A stretch of DNA of 64,000 bases, from the NCBI RefSeq assembly GCF_026341815.1, contig NZ_JAPENX010000001.1, forward strand, positions 6,262,001-6,326,000, given 5' to 3'. The notes beneath the pieces are model-generated. The model was given only the letters and a program-made list of their open reading frames with translations. It did not search any database and was not told the origin of the DNA. This document shows positions 50,014 to 58,905 of the stretch, piece by piece. Every line of letters starts with the position of its first letter. Position 1 is the stretch's first letter. The DNA is from Streptomyces sp. NBC_00572 (GTDB lineage: Bacteria > Actinomycetota > Actinomycetes > Streptomycetales > Streptomycetaceae). The position numbers and the translations under genes are program-made.

Positions 50014-50643
50014 ATGAACACCCAGACCTTCCGTCGCGCCACCGTCGCCGTGACCGCCGCCGTGCTGTTGCCGCTGGGCCTGACCGCCTGTTCGGCCGAG
50101 GCGAGCGGTGACGGAGCGGCCGCCCCCGCGGCGGCGCCCTCGCAGTCCACGGCGACCGCCATCACGGGCGACGGTCCCTTCGGACCCGGGTGCGCCTCGG
50201 TGCCGAAGGACGGCGCCGGTTCCTTCGACGGCATGGCCAAGGACCCGGTGGCCACGGCCGCCTCGAACAACCCCGAGCTGTCGACGCTGGTCACCGCCGT
50301 GAAGCAGGCAGGGCTTGTCGACACGCTGAACAACGCCGCGAACATCACGGTGTTCGCGCCGACCAACGCCGCCTTCGCCAAGATCCCGAAGGCGGACCTG
50401 GACAAGGTCCTCGCCGACAAGGCGATGCTGACGGACATCCTCACGTACCACGTCGTGGGCCAGAAGCTGACCCCGAAGCAGCTGGAGAACGGCTCCTTCG
50501 AGACCCTCCAGAAGGGCAGGCTGACCACCCGGGGCTCCGGCGAGTCCTTCACGGTCAACGACTCCGCGAAGGTGGTCTGCGGCAACGTTCCCACCGCCAA
50601 CGCCACCGTCTACATCATCGACACGGTGCTGACGCCTAAGTAG
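50014..50643 (+). CDS. Fasciclin-domain lipoprotein (MPT70/MPT83-like)
   Basis: A 209-residue protein from ATG 50014 after CAGGAGTG. Lipoprotein signal with lipobox GLTACS. An Ala/Pro linker leads to a fasciclin (FAS1) domain with the diagnostic H1 and H2 motifs: TVFAPTNAAFAKIPKADLDKVL and YHVVGQKLTPKQL, ending VYIIDTVLTPK. Surface adhesion or signalling role in other organisms. Likely SigK target. Its 3' end overlaps the convergent MMPL gene by 8 bp. Confidence 0.92.
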   Translation: MNTQTFRRATVAVTAAVLLPLGLTACSAEASGDGAAAPAAAPSQSTATAITGDGPFGPGCASVPKDGAGSFDGMAKDPVATAASNNPELSTLVTAVKQAGLVDTLNNAANITVFAPTNAAFAKIPKADLDKVLADKAMLTDILTYHVVGQKLTPKQLENGSFETLQKGRLTTRGSGESFTVNDSAKVVCGNVPTANATVYIIDTVLTPK

Positions 50644-52765
50644 CGGAGGCGTTCTTCCGGGAGGCACCGCCCTCCGGCCCCGTCGCCTTCCGGCTGAGCG
50701 CACCCGGCCACCATGCGACGGGGCCGAGGTCCCGTACGAGGGCGGGCACGAGCAGCGAGCGGACGACGAGGGTGTCCAGGAGGACGCCGAACGCCACGAT
50801 GAAGGCGATCTGCACCAGGAAGGCGAGCGGAATGACGCCCAGCGCCGCGAACGTGGCGGCGAGCACCACACCGGCGGACGTGATGACACCGCCGGTGGCG
50901 GTCAGCCCGCGCAGCACGCCTTCGCGGACCCCGTGCCGCAGCGACTCCTCCCGCACGCGGGACATCAGGAAGATGTTGTAGTCCACGCCGAGCGCGACCA
51001 GGAACACGAATCCGTAGAGCGGAACCGAGGAGTCCGTGCCGCTGAAGCCGAAGACGTACCTGAAGACCAGGGCCGAGACCCCGAGGGTGGCGAGGAAGTT
51101 CAGCGCCACCGTGGCCACGAGCAGCAGCGGCATCAGGACCGAGCGGAGGAGGAGCACGAGGATGGCCAGAATGACGGCGAGCACCACCGGCACGATCAGC
51201 ATCCGGTCGCGCTCGGCGGTCCGCTGGGTGTCGTACCGCTGCGCCGTGTAGCCGCCGACGAGGGCGTCCGCCCCCGGCACCGCGTGCACGGATGTGCGGA
51301 GCCGGGCCACCGCCGCCTTGGCCGCGTCGCTGTCGGCGGCGTCGGTCAGGGTGACGTCGATCCGGACCCGTCCGTCGACGACCAGCGGTGCTCCGGCCCC
51401 CGGCCGGCCGGAGGCGGTGACGGCCGCGGCCGAGTCCACACCCTCGACCCGCTCCGCGGCCGCGGTCACCCGGGCCGCCGCGTCCGCGTCGGCGATGACG
51501 ATCGCCGGGTTGCCGGCTCCACCGGGGAAGTGCCGTCCGAGTTGCTCCTGCGCGGCGACGGACGGGGCGTCGTTCACGAAGATCTCGTCGAGGGGAACCC
51601 CCTTGGACTCCAGGACCGGCGCGAAGGCGGCACAGGCGAGGAGCCCGGCGAGCGTCACCGCCCACACCTTGCGGGGAGCACGGTCCACCAGTGCGGCCAC
51701 GCGGCGCCAGATCCCGTGGCCGCCGCCCTCGGACTCGGACGGGCGGGGCCGGGAGGGCCAGTACGCGGCGCGGCCGAGCAGGACCAGGACGGCGGGCAGG
51801 AAGGTCAGCGTGCTCAGCACGGCGCAGACGATGCCGATGGCTCCCACCGGGCCGAGGGCCCGGTTGTTGGTCAGATCGCTGAACAGCAGGGCGAGCAGGG
51901 CGAGCGCGACGGTGGCCGCGCTGGCCGTGATGGGGCCGGCGGACTGGCGCAGCGCCGCGCGCATGGCGGGGACGCGTTCTCCGCCGAGCCGGGCGAGCTC
52001 CTCGCGGTAGCGGGCGGCGAGGAGCAGCGCGTAGTCGGTCGCGGCGCCGATGACCAGGATCGACAGGATGCCCTGGACCTGTCCGTCGACCCGGACGACG
52101 TCGTGGTCGGCGAGCACGTACACCACGGCGCAGGCGAGGGCGAGCGCGAGCACCGCGCCGACGATGATGATCAGGGGCAACAGCACGCTGCGGTACACGA
52201 GCAGCAGGATGAGCAGCACCGTGACCAGGGCGACCGCGAGCAGCAGCCCGTCGATGCCGGCGAAGGCGTCCGACAGATCGGCCTGGGTGGCGGCGGGACC
52301 GGCGAGCCACACGGTCGTCCCGGGCACCGCGGAGGCCGCCCGGTCGATCTCCTCCAGCGTGGGCGTGAGCTCGTCAGCGAGGTCGGGGCGGAGCTGAACG
52401 ACTCCGCGCAGCGCCTTCCCGTCCTCGGAGGGCAGTGCCGGGGTCGGGGTGCCGACGACACCGGGCTGTCCGGTGAGCGTCGCCAGCGCGCGGGTGGCGG
52501 CGGCCCGGGTCCCGGGGTCGATCGGTCCGCCGCCCGGTGAGGTCCAGACGACGAGCGCGGGGAGCGTCTCGTCCTGGCGGAAGGCCCGCTGGGCCTCGAT
52601 CACCCGGGTGGACTCGGCGCTTCGGGGGAGGAAGGCGGCCTGGTCGTTGGTGGCCACCTCGCCGAGCTTGCCCGCGTAAGGGCCGAGCCCGCCGCCGACG
52701 GCGAGCCAGAGGACGAGCAGGACGAGGGGCAACAGACGGGCGGCCCATCGTGTGGGGCGGGGCAT
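50636..52765 (-). CDS. MMPL/RND-family transporter
   Basis: A 709-residue protein from ATG 52765. Two MMPL halves, each with a large extracellular loop and five to six transmembrane helices. It has the halves' RND motifs GAATDYALLLAARYREEL (first) and ALGVDYNIFLMSRVREESLRHG (second), matching the GxxxDY(A/N) proton-relay motif. Likely exports lipids or hydrophobic compounds. A MarR regulator lies upstream on the same strand, and a perfect TCTCAATGATTGAGA palindrome sits about 58 bp before the start. Confidence 0.92.
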   Translation of the reverse strand: MPRPTRWAARLLPLVLLVLWLAVGGGLGPYAGKLGEVATNDQAAFLPRSAESTRVIEAQRAFRQDETLPALVVWTSPGGGPIDPGTRAAATRALATLTGQPGVVGTPTPALPSEDGKALRGVVQLRPDLADELTPTLEEIDRAASAVPGTTVWLAGPAATQADLSDAFAGIDGLLLAVALVTVLLILLLVYRSVLLPLIIIVGAVLALALACAVVYVLADHDVVRVDGQVQGILSILVIGAATDYALLLAARYREELARLGGERVPAMRAALRQSAGPITASAATVALALLALLFSDLTNNRALGPVGAIGIVCAVLSTLTFLPAVLVLLGRAAYWPSRPRPSESEGGGHGIWRRVAALVDRAPRKVWAVTLAGLLACAAFAPVLESKGVPLDEIFVNDAPSVAAQEQLGRHFPGGAGNPAIVIADADAAARVTAAAERVEGVDSAAAVTASGRPGAGAPLVVDGRVRIDVTLTDAADSDAAKAAVARLRTSVHAVPGADALVGGYTAQRYDTQRTAERDRMLIVPVVLAVILAILVLLLRSVLMPLLLVATVALNFLATLGVSALVFRYVFGFSGTDSSVPLYGFVFLVALGVDYNIFLMSRVREESLRHGVREGVLRGLTATGGVITSAGVVLAATFAALGVIPLAFLVQIAFIVAFGVLLDTLVVRSLLVPALVRDLGPVAWWPGALSRKATGPEGGASRKNASAT

Positions 52766-52822
52766 GCGGACTCCAGGGCAGGGGTCTCTCGACACGGAAG
52801 GAAGTGTCTCAAGGAGAAAGAA

Positions 52823-52837
52823 TCTCAATGATTGAGA
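52823..52837. promoter_or_regulatory. Palindromic operator, probable MarR site
   Basis: TCTCAATGATTGAGA is a perfect 7-1-7 inverted repeat. Further TCTCAA (52807-52812) and ATTGA (52841-52845) half-sites flank it. It lies between marR and the MMPL gene, upstream of the latter. Confidence 0.7.
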
Positions 52838-52881
52838 GAGATTGAAGCACGGGGAGACCGAGCGAGCGGCATGGGGTGCCC

Positions 52882-52997
52882 AGGGCTCGCCGGGGGAGAG
52901 AGGGCCGGAGGAGAGAGACGAGGGCTCTCCGGTGGAGAGAAGGCGGGAGGCGAGGGCTCGCCGGGGGGGAGCGCGTGGGAGGCGAGGGCTCGCCGGG
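52882..52997. repeat. Four imperfect tandem repeats (AGGGCTCGCCGG core)
   Basis: AGGGCT(C)G/TCCGG cores start at 52882, 52921, 52953 and 52985 (39-, 32-, 32-bp spacing), each followed by GG..GAG.. and GGGAGGCG-like sequence. They lie just after the MarR stop. Confidence 0.7.
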
Positions 52998-53013
52998 GCG
53001 GCGGCTGCTTCGG

Positions 53014-53508
53014 TCAGCGGCGCGGGACGTGCAGGTCGCCGAGTTCCTCGTTCAACGCATCCAGGAAGCGCACGGCCACGGCCAGCTCCTCCGTGTCGAA
53101 CCGCAGCCGGGCCCGCTCCGCCGCCTGCGCCAGCGGCATGAAGTAGCTGCGTGCGGCGGCCTTCGCCCCCTCCACGTAATGCACATGGACGACCCTGCGA
53201 TCGGCGCTCTCCCGGGAGCGGCGGATGTGCCCGGCCCGTTCGAGCCGGTCGAGACAGGCTGTGACCGCCCCCGAGGTCAACCCCAGGTGCTCCCTCAGAC
53301 GACCCGGCGTCAGCGGCTCCGGACTGTCCAGGACGACCGAGAGCGCCTGCACGTCCGTGGGATGCAGTCCCTGCGCGAGCGCGAAACCATGGACCAGCCG
53401 ATTGATCTCACCGTTCGTCCGCCGCAGCGCGCGGGCGAAGCTCTGCGCATCACCCGGCACGCGCCCGGGGGCGGTCCCACCGGTCTCGGGTTCCTCTGTA
53501 CTGGCCAC
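53014..53508 (-). CDS. MarR-family transcriptional regulator
   Basis: A 164-residue protein from GTG 53508. Winged-helix core: ALSVVLDSPEPLTPGRLREHLGLTSGAVTACLDRLERAGHIRRSRESADRRVVHVHYVEGA, with the D-R wing motif. Encoded upstream of, and in the same direction as, the MMPL transporter, whose operator-like palindrome it probably recognises. Ligand unknown, likely a hydrophobic or phenolic compound. Confidence 0.9.
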   Translation of the reverse strand: MASTEEPETGGTAPGRVPGDAQSFARALRRTNGEINRLVHGFALAQGLHPTDVQALSVVLDSPEPLTPGRLREHLGLTSGAVTACLDRLERAGHIRRSRESADRRVVHVHYVEGAKAAARSYFMPLAQAAERARLRFDTEELAVAVRFLDALNEELGDLHVPRR

Positions 53509-53656
53509 ACGATCAGCCTATAGAAACCGGCCCCGTGCATCCGCGGCGGCCGCACCTCCGGAAGGGAACAGGAGGAAGCCGCACCCCCGGCCGATGGGGG
53601 AGCGCGGCACCCCCACCGACGGCGGACCTCCACCGACAACGGAACGGAGCAGATCC

Positions 53657-55231
53657 ATGAGCGACGCGTCAGGGCACGAGACCCCGGGACCGCTGTGCCT
53701 GGTCACCGGCGCCAGCGGCTACATCGGCGGCCGCCTCGTCCCCGAACTCCTGGAGGCGGGTTTCCGGGTGCGGTGCCTGGCCCGCACCCCCGCGAAACTG
53801 CGCGACCACCCCTGGGCCGGGGAAGTGGAGATCGTCCGGGGTGACGTCACCGACGCCGACACCCTCGCGCCCGCCTTCCGCGGCGTCGACGTCGCGTACT
53901 ACCTGGTGCACGCCCTGGGCGCCGGGCACGGCTTCGAGCGCACCGACCGTACGGCGGCCGAGAACTTCGCCCGAGAGGCCCGTGCCGCCGGTGTCGGCCG
54001 CATCGTCTACCTCGGCGGTCTCACCCCTCGTGGCGTGCCCGACCAGGAGTTGTCGCCGCATCTGCGTTCACGCGCCGAGGTGGGCCGCATCCTCCTGGAA
54101 TCCGGGGTTCCCACCACGGTGCTCCGCGCCGCCGTCATCATCGGATCCGGCTCTGCCTCGTTCGAGATGCTCCGGTACCTCACGGAACGCCTGCCCGTGA
54201 TGGTCACCCCGAGCTGGGTCCGTACCCGCATCCAGCCGATCGCCGTCCGGGACGTCCTGCGCTATCTGGTCGGCAGCGCGCGGATGCCCGCGGAGGTCAG
54301 CCGGACCTTCGACATCGGCGGCCCCGACGTCCTCACGTACCTCGGGATGATGCGCCGCTACGCCGCCGTCGCCGGACTGCCCCGGCGGCTCATCTTCCCC
54401 GTGCCGGTCCTCACGCCCCGGCTGTCCAGCCACTGGATCGGCCTTGTCACCCCGGTGCCCCGGTCCATCGCCCGCCCGCTCGCGGAGTCGCTGCGGTACG
54501 AGGTCGTCTGCGACGAGCACGACATCGCCGACCTGGTGCCGGACCCGCCCGGCGCCCCTCTCGGATTCGACCGAGCGCTGTCCCTGGCCCTCCAACGGGT
54601 CCGCGAGGCCCGGACCACCACCCGTTGGTCCTCCGCCTCCGTACCGGGCGCGCCGAGCGACCCGCTGCCCACCGACCCCGACTGGGCGGGCGGCAGCCTG
54701 TACACCGACGAGCGCGAACTCACCGTCGGTGCGTCACCGCAGGCGCTGTGGCGGGTCGTCGAGGGCGTCGGAGGCGAGAACGGCTGGTACTCCTTCCCCC
54801 TCGCCTGGGCCGTCCGGGGCTGGCTCGACCGGCTCGTCGGAGGCGTCGGTCTGCGCCGGGGCCGGCGCGACGCCCTGCATCTGAGAGCCGGGGACTCGCT
54901 GGACTTCTGGCGGGTGGAGGAGATCGAACGGGGCCGGCTGCTGCGGCTGCGCGCCGAGATGAGGCTCCCCGGCCTCGCCTGGCTGGAGATGTACGCCGAG
55001 CGCGACGGTGGCGGGGTGACCCGCTACCGCCAGCGCGCCCTGTTCCATCCCCACGGCCTGGCCGGCCACGCGTACTGGTGGAGCGTCGCGCCGTTCCACG
55101 CCGTGGTCTTCGGCGGTATGGCCCGCAACATCGCGCTGACGGCGGAGGCGAGCGAGGCGGCGGGGACGGCGGGCCCGTCGCCGGTGCCCGGCTCGTCGTC
55201 CGCATCCGGATCGCCCCCGCAGGGCGAATGA
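53657..55231 (+). CDS. SDR/NAD(P)-binding protein fused to DUF2867
   Basis: A 524-residue protein from ATG 53657. N-terminal atypical SDR: LVTGASGYIGGRLVPELLEAG (GxxGxxG), RGDVTDADTLAPAFRGVDVAYYLVHALG, IVYLGGLTP. The C-terminal part from about 330 (ELTVGASPQALWRVVEGVGGENGWYSFPLAW, RLPGLAWLEM, HPHGLAGHAYWWSVAPFHAVVFGGM) is a START-like DUF2867 domain. In Streptomyces this type of gene is found beside photolyase and litR (possibly LitQ); function unproven. It probably forms an operon with the photolyase 80 bp downstream. Confidence 0.87.
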   Translation: MSDASGHETPGPLCLVTGASGYIGGRLVPELLEAGFRVRCLARTPAKLRDHPWAGEVEIVRGDVTDADTLAPAFRGVDVAYYLVHALGAGHGFERTDRTAAENFAREARAAGVGRIVYLGGLTPRGVPDQELSPHLRSRAEVGRILLESGVPTTVLRAAVIIGSGSASFEMLRYLTERLPVMVTPSWVRTRIQPIAVRDVLRYLVGSARMPAEVSRTFDIGGPDVLTYLGMMRRYAAVAGLPRRLIFPVPVLTPRLSSHWIGLVTPVPRSIARPLAESLRYEVVCDEHDIADLVPDPPGAPLGFDRALSLALQRVREARTTTRWSSASVPGAPSDPLPTDPDWAGGSLYTDERELTVGASPQALWRVVEGVGGENGWYSFPLAWAVRGWLDRLVGGVGLRRGRRDALHLRAGDSLDFWRVEEIERGRLLRLRAEMRLPGLAWLEMYAERDGGGVTRYRQRALFHPHGLAGHAYWWSVAPFHAVVFGGMARNIALTAEASEAAGTAGPSPVPGSSSASGSPPQGE

Positions 55232-55313
55232 CCTCCGCACGCACGTCACCACAGCGACCACCGGGCCGGAGCCTCGCCGTCACGGTCGGTGGCCCCATGC
55301 CAGGAGCGGTGCC

Positions 55314-56687
55314 ATGAACGTCTCGGTCGTCCTGTTCACCTCGGACCTCCGTGTCCACGACCATCCGCCCCTGCGTGCCGCGCTGGGCCGGGGGAACGAG
55401 GTCGTCCCGCTGTTCGTACGAGATCCGGCCGTGGCCCGCGCGGGCCACTCGGCGCCGAACCGGAACGCCTTCCTCGCGGACTGCCTCGCCGGTCTCGACG
55501 ACGAACTGCGCGAGCGCGGCGGCCGCCTCGTGGTGCGCTCGGGCGACCCCGTCGCCGAGGTGTGCGCCGTCGTGCGGGAGGCCGACGCCGACGACGTCCA
55601 CATGGCGGCCGGCTGCAGTGGGTTCGCCCGGCGCCGTGAGGACCGGCTGCGCCGCGCCCTGGAGGCGGACGGGCGGCGCCTGTACGTCCACGACGCCGTC
55701 GTCACCGCGCTGCCCACGGGCGCGGTGACACCGAGCGGATCGGACCACTACGCGGTCTTCACCCCCTATTTCCGGCGCTGGTCGCGCGAGCGGCTGCGCG
55801 AGCCGCTGGCGGCGCCGCGAGCGGTCCGGACACCCCCGGAGATCGGCTCCGAGGACCTTCCGTCCCGCACGGACGTCCCGTACGTCTCCGAGGGCCTCGC
55901 CACCGGAGGGGAGAAGGAGGGCAGGAGACGGCTCACCGCCTGGCTGACGCGGGGCGCGGACACGTACGAGGAAGGCCATGACGACCTCGCGGGCGACGCG
56001 ACGTCCCGCCTCTCGCCGTACCTCCACTTCGGCGCCGTCTCGGCGGCCGAGGCGGTCCACCGGGCCCGGTCGCGCGGCGGGGCGGGCGCGGAGGCGTTCG
56101 TACGCCAGCTCTGCTGGCGAGACTTCCACCACCAGGTCCTCGCCGCGCGCCCCGACGCCGCCGCCGCCGACTACCGCCCCCGGCACGACCACTGGCGGCA
56201 CGGGAAGCACGCGGACGCCGACCTCGCGGCGTGGCGGGACGGCCGCACCGGCTACCCCGTCGTCGACGCGGCGATGCGCCAGCTCGCCCACGAGGGCTGG
56301 ATGCACAACCGCGGGCGGCTGCTCGCCGCCTCGTTCCTGACCAAGACCCTGTACATCGACTGGCGCGAGGGGGCGAGGCACTTCCTGGACCTGCTGATCG
56401 ACGGCGATGTCGCCAACAACCAGCTCAACTGGCAGTGGATGGCCGGCACCGGCACCGACAGCCGCCCCAACCGGGTGCTCAACCCGGTGATCCAGGGCAG
56501 GCGGTACGACCCCGACGGCGCGTACGTGCGGCGTTGGGTGCCGGAACTCGCCGGGCTCCGAGGCCCCGCGGTCCACGAGCCGTGGAAGCTGCCCGGTCTC
56601 GAACGGGCCCGGTACGACTACCCCGACCCCGTGGTCGAACTCGCCGACGGCCTCGCCCGCTTCCGGCACGCCCGGGGACAGGACTAG
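55314..56687 (+). CDS. phr: Class I cryptochrome/DNA photolyase
   Basis: A 457-residue protein from ATG 55314 (AGGAGCGGTGCC upstream). N-terminal antenna domain (VSVVLFTSDLRVHDHPPLRAAL). FAD domain: LSPYLHFGAVSAAEAVHRA, QLCWRDFHHQVLA, AMRQLAHEGWMHNRGRLLAASFLTK, and the flavin/electron-transfer block NNQLNWQWMAGTGTDSRPNRVLNP. Uses blue light to split cyclobutane dimers. The next gene is a LitR-type light regulator, consistent with light-induced repair. The stop TAG lies inside a CTAG-GGGGTGTCTTG repeat end. Confidence 0.93.
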   Translation: MNVSVVLFTSDLRVHDHPPLRAALGRGNEVVPLFVRDPAVARAGHSAPNRNAFLADCLAGLDDELRERGGRLVVRSGDPVAEVCAVVREADADDVHMAAGCSGFARRREDRLRRALEADGRRLYVHDAVVTALPTGAVTPSGSDHYAVFTPYFRRWSRERLREPLAAPRAVRTPPEIGSEDLPSRTDVPYVSEGLATGGEKEGRRRLTAWLTRGADTYEEGHDDLAGDATSRLSPYLHFGAVSAAEAVHRARSRGGAGAEAFVRQLCWRDFHHQVLAARPDAAAADYRPRHDHWRHGKHADADLAAWRDGRTGYPVVDAAMRQLAHEGWMHNRGRLLAASFLTKTLYIDWREGARHFLDLLIDGDVANNQLNWQWMAGTGTDSRPNRVLNPVIQGRRYDPDGAYVRRWVPELAGLRGPAVHEPWKLPGLERARYDYPDPVVELADGLARFRHARGQD

Positions 56688-56698
56688 GGGGTGTCTTG
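56684..56698. repeat. Solo end of the MITE-like family
   Basis: CTAGGGGGTGTCTTG is identical to the outer 15 bp of the 57836 element, but the rest of the arm and the partner arm are missing. It provides the stop codon of the photolyase gene. Confidence 0.55.
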
Positions 56699-56753
56699 GG
56701 CCTGTTTGGCGGACCGCGCGACGGATCTCGGGAGCGCGCCGAACGGTGACCGC

Positions 56754-57761
56754 TCAGGGCCCTCCCGAAGGGGCGGCGGTCCCCTCGCCGTCCCGTGCCG
56801 CGGCGCAGAGACCGTGCAGGAGGGACAGGGCGTCCCGCAGACCGACGGGGCGCAGCATCCCCGGCCCGGGAGTCCGGCCCGCCCAGCCGGGACCCGCGAG
56901 GAGGACCGCCGTCCGCGTCCGGGCGCCTCTGACGCCCCAGGAGGCGTCGGCGACGTGGCGGGCCAGGGGGTGATGGGCCGTCGACCGTGCCTGGGCCCAC
57001 AGCACGACAGCGGCGGGTCCGGTCCTCCGTACCGCCTGGTCGAGCGCCTCCGGCGGCACGGCCGCCCCGAACATCAGGGTGGGCACCCCGAGTTCGGCAA
57101 GCCCCGCGGCGAGTGCCTCCAGCGGGAGCGTGTGCTGCTCGTTGGGCACGCAGGCGAGCAGCACCGGGGGAGTGCCGGCCTCCGGGGGCCCGGTACGCCC
57201 CGCCGCGCCGACCCGGCGCAACGCCGTCGACACGTGCCAGGACAACAGGTGCTCCACCTCGACGTAGCGGTCCTCCGAGGTCTCCCACTTGCGGCCCACG
57301 GCATGCAGGGCCGGCGCCAGCACCTCCTCCCAGGCGGCGACCAGACCGTGCCGCGCGATCACGGACTCCAGCAGCTCGTCCATGGCCCCGGAGTCGAGCC
57401 GGACGGCCGCGCGGCCCAGGCCCCGCAGTTCTCGTCGTACGTCGCCCGGGGGCTGTCCACGGGCAGGCGGCGCCGTAGGTGCCTCCCGGGCGGGGAGCGC
57501 GGCCGGCGCGGCTCCGGACCGGGCGGTCCGGGCGGTCCGGGCCGCTCGGGCCGCCTCCGCCGGAGGGACTCCGGACGCCGTCAGACGGCACATCTCCTGA
57601 AGCACGGCGATGTCACCCGGAGTCCACCGTCGGTGCCGGCCGCTCTCGTGGGCGGCGGGGCCGATGCCGTAGCGCCGGTCCCATGAGCGCAGGGTCGTGG
57701 GCGCGACGCCCAGGCGCCGCGCGACCGCGCCGCTGGTGAGCCCCGGCGAGGGTTCGGTCAT
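56754..57761 (-). CDS. litR: LitR/CarH-type MerR regulator with B12-binding domain
   Basis: A 335-residue protein from ATG 57761. N-terminal MerR HTH: SGAVARRLGVAPTTLRSWDRRYGIGPAAHESGRHRRWTPGDIAVLQEM. The C-terminal half resembles the adenosylcobalamin light-sensor fold of CarH: AWEEVLAPALHAVGRKWETSEDRYVEVEHLLSWHV (Trp then Glu-His, ten residues apart instead of nine) and NEQHTLPLEALAAGLAELGV with the axial His. An Ala/Arg/Pro linker joins them. In Streptomyces LitR controls a sigma factor, photolyase and carotenoids. Gene order phr-litR-ECF sigma here matches that role. Confidence 0.85.
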   Translation of the reverse strand: MTEPSPGLTSGAVARRLGVAPTTLRSWDRRYGIGPAAHESGRHRRWTPGDIAVLQEMCRLTASGVPPAEAARAARTARTARSGAAPAALPAREAPTAPPARGQPPGDVRRELRGLGRAAVRLDSGAMDELLESVIARHGLVAAWEEVLAPALHAVGRKWETSEDRYVEVEHLLSWHVSTALRRVGAAGRTGPPEAGTPPVLLACVPNEQHTLPLEALAAGLAELGVPTLMFGAAVPPEALDQAVRRTGPAAVVLWAQARSTAHHPLARHVADASWGVRGARTRTAVLLAGPGWAGRTPGPGMLRPVGLRDALSLLHGLCAAARDGEGTAAPSGGP

Positions 57762-57835
57762 GAAGCCACGATACGACGCACGACCGATGCGAATGGTGCG
57801 GTTGCCGTGCCGGGACGGAGCCTTGGGATGCCCCG

Positions 57836-58034
57836 CTAGGGGGTGTCTTGCCGATCAGGCCGGGCTCGCGGCGGCTGGTGCCGCGCCTCGCCGCGTTGTC
57901 GTCGGTCGGCATGGCTCCGCCATGCCTCCCTCCTCCGCCTTGCGATGCGTCCCCTCGGCCCCTGCGGGCCTGGGGAGACCCCATGCACCAGCCGCCGCTC
58001 CCTGATCCGGCCTGATCGGCAAGACACCCCCTAG
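57836..58034. mobile_element. 199-bp MITE with CTAG-bounded inverted repeats
   Basis: Both ends read CTAGGGGGTGTCTTGCCG.. in inverted orientation; the perfect terminal repeats are 28 bp, with similarity resuming after a short gap (GCGGCGGCTGGTGC on both sides). The 110-bp interior has no transposase. CTAG at both ends fits an IS5-type target duplication. It is inserted in the divergent promoter region between litR and the ECF sigma gene. Confidence 0.78.
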
Positions 58035-58092
58035 GGGACCCCCGCCCGCCGACCGGTCGCCGCCGGTCCCGGCCAGAGGAGCAGTCGTCGTC

Positions 58093-58710
58093 ATGACCGC
58101 ACCGAGTGTCGCCGCCCAGCCGTCGCTCCGCAGCGAGACGCGGTCCCTGTCCGACCGAGAGGTCGCCGACGGGTTCGTGCGCGGCGACGAGCGCTGTCTG
58201 GCCGTCGCCTACGCCCGGTGGCACGGCCTCGTGCACACCCTCGCCGCCCGCACCCTCGGCGACGCCCGGGAGGCCGAGGACGTCGGCCAGCAGGTCTTCC
58301 TCGCCGCCTGGCGGGGCCGGGCCGGCTATCGGCCGGAGCGCGGTCCGTTCCCCGGCTGGCTCGTCGGCATCACCCGGCGGAAGATCGCCGACGCCCTCGC
58401 GGCACGCACCCGCCGCCGTGACCTGGTGGTCGCGGCCGGGACACGGCTGCCTCCCGACGGCGTGTCCGCCCCGGATCACGACAGAGTCGTCGACCGGCTC
58501 GTGGTCACCGGCGAACTGGCGAAACTACCCGCCGCGCAACGCGAGGTACTCGCCATGGCCTTCTACGGGGACCTCACCCAGGTCCAGATCGCCGAGCGCA
58601 CCGGAATGCCGCTCGGCACCGTGAAGAGCCACGCGCGGCGCGGCCTCGACCGGATGCGCCGTTCGCTGGGCGGGACGTCGGGTCCGTACGTCACGGACAC
58701 CGCGGGCTGA
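58093..58710 (+). CDS. ECF sigma factor, likely light-induced LitS
   Basis: A 205-residue protein from ATG 58093 (AGAGGAGCAG upstream). Region 2: ALAYARWHGLVHTLAARTLGDAREAEDVGQQVFLAAWRGRAGYRPERG-like (53-100). Region 4: LAKLPAAQREVLAMAFYGDLTQVQIAERTGMPLGTVKSHARRGLDRMRRSL. Divergent from litR, which matches the litR-litS arrangement of S. coelicolor; the name LitS is an inference from that context. No anti-sigma gene is next to it. Confidence 0.85.
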   Translation: MTAPSVAAQPSLRSETRSLSDREVADGFVRGDERCLAVAYARWHGLVHTLAARTLGDAREAEDVGQQVFLAAWRGRAGYRPERGPFPGWLVGITRRKIADALAARTRRRDLVVAAGTRLPPDGVSAPDHDRVVDRLVVTGELAKLPAAQREVLAMAFYGDLTQVQIAERTGMPLGTVKSHARRGLDRMRRSLGGTSGPYVTDTAG

Positions 58711-58905
58711 GAAACGGTCCACTGCCCCGGCGGGCTGAAAAGCGTGCCCCTCGCGAGACGGCAACGACGCACGGGCGACGCACGCGACGTACAGTCGACG
58801 CACGCCCGGAGCGGCGGTCCGAGGACGGCACACCGGGACCCCACGACTGTCCACCTTCCAGGTGAATCGGCCCATCCGGAGCGCCGTCGATGCCGAATGA
58901 GGAGC

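Noticed and set aside
57836..58034. Small open frames on both strands inside the MITE
   Set aside because: They are products of the inverted repeats and lack start signals; no transposase motif is present.
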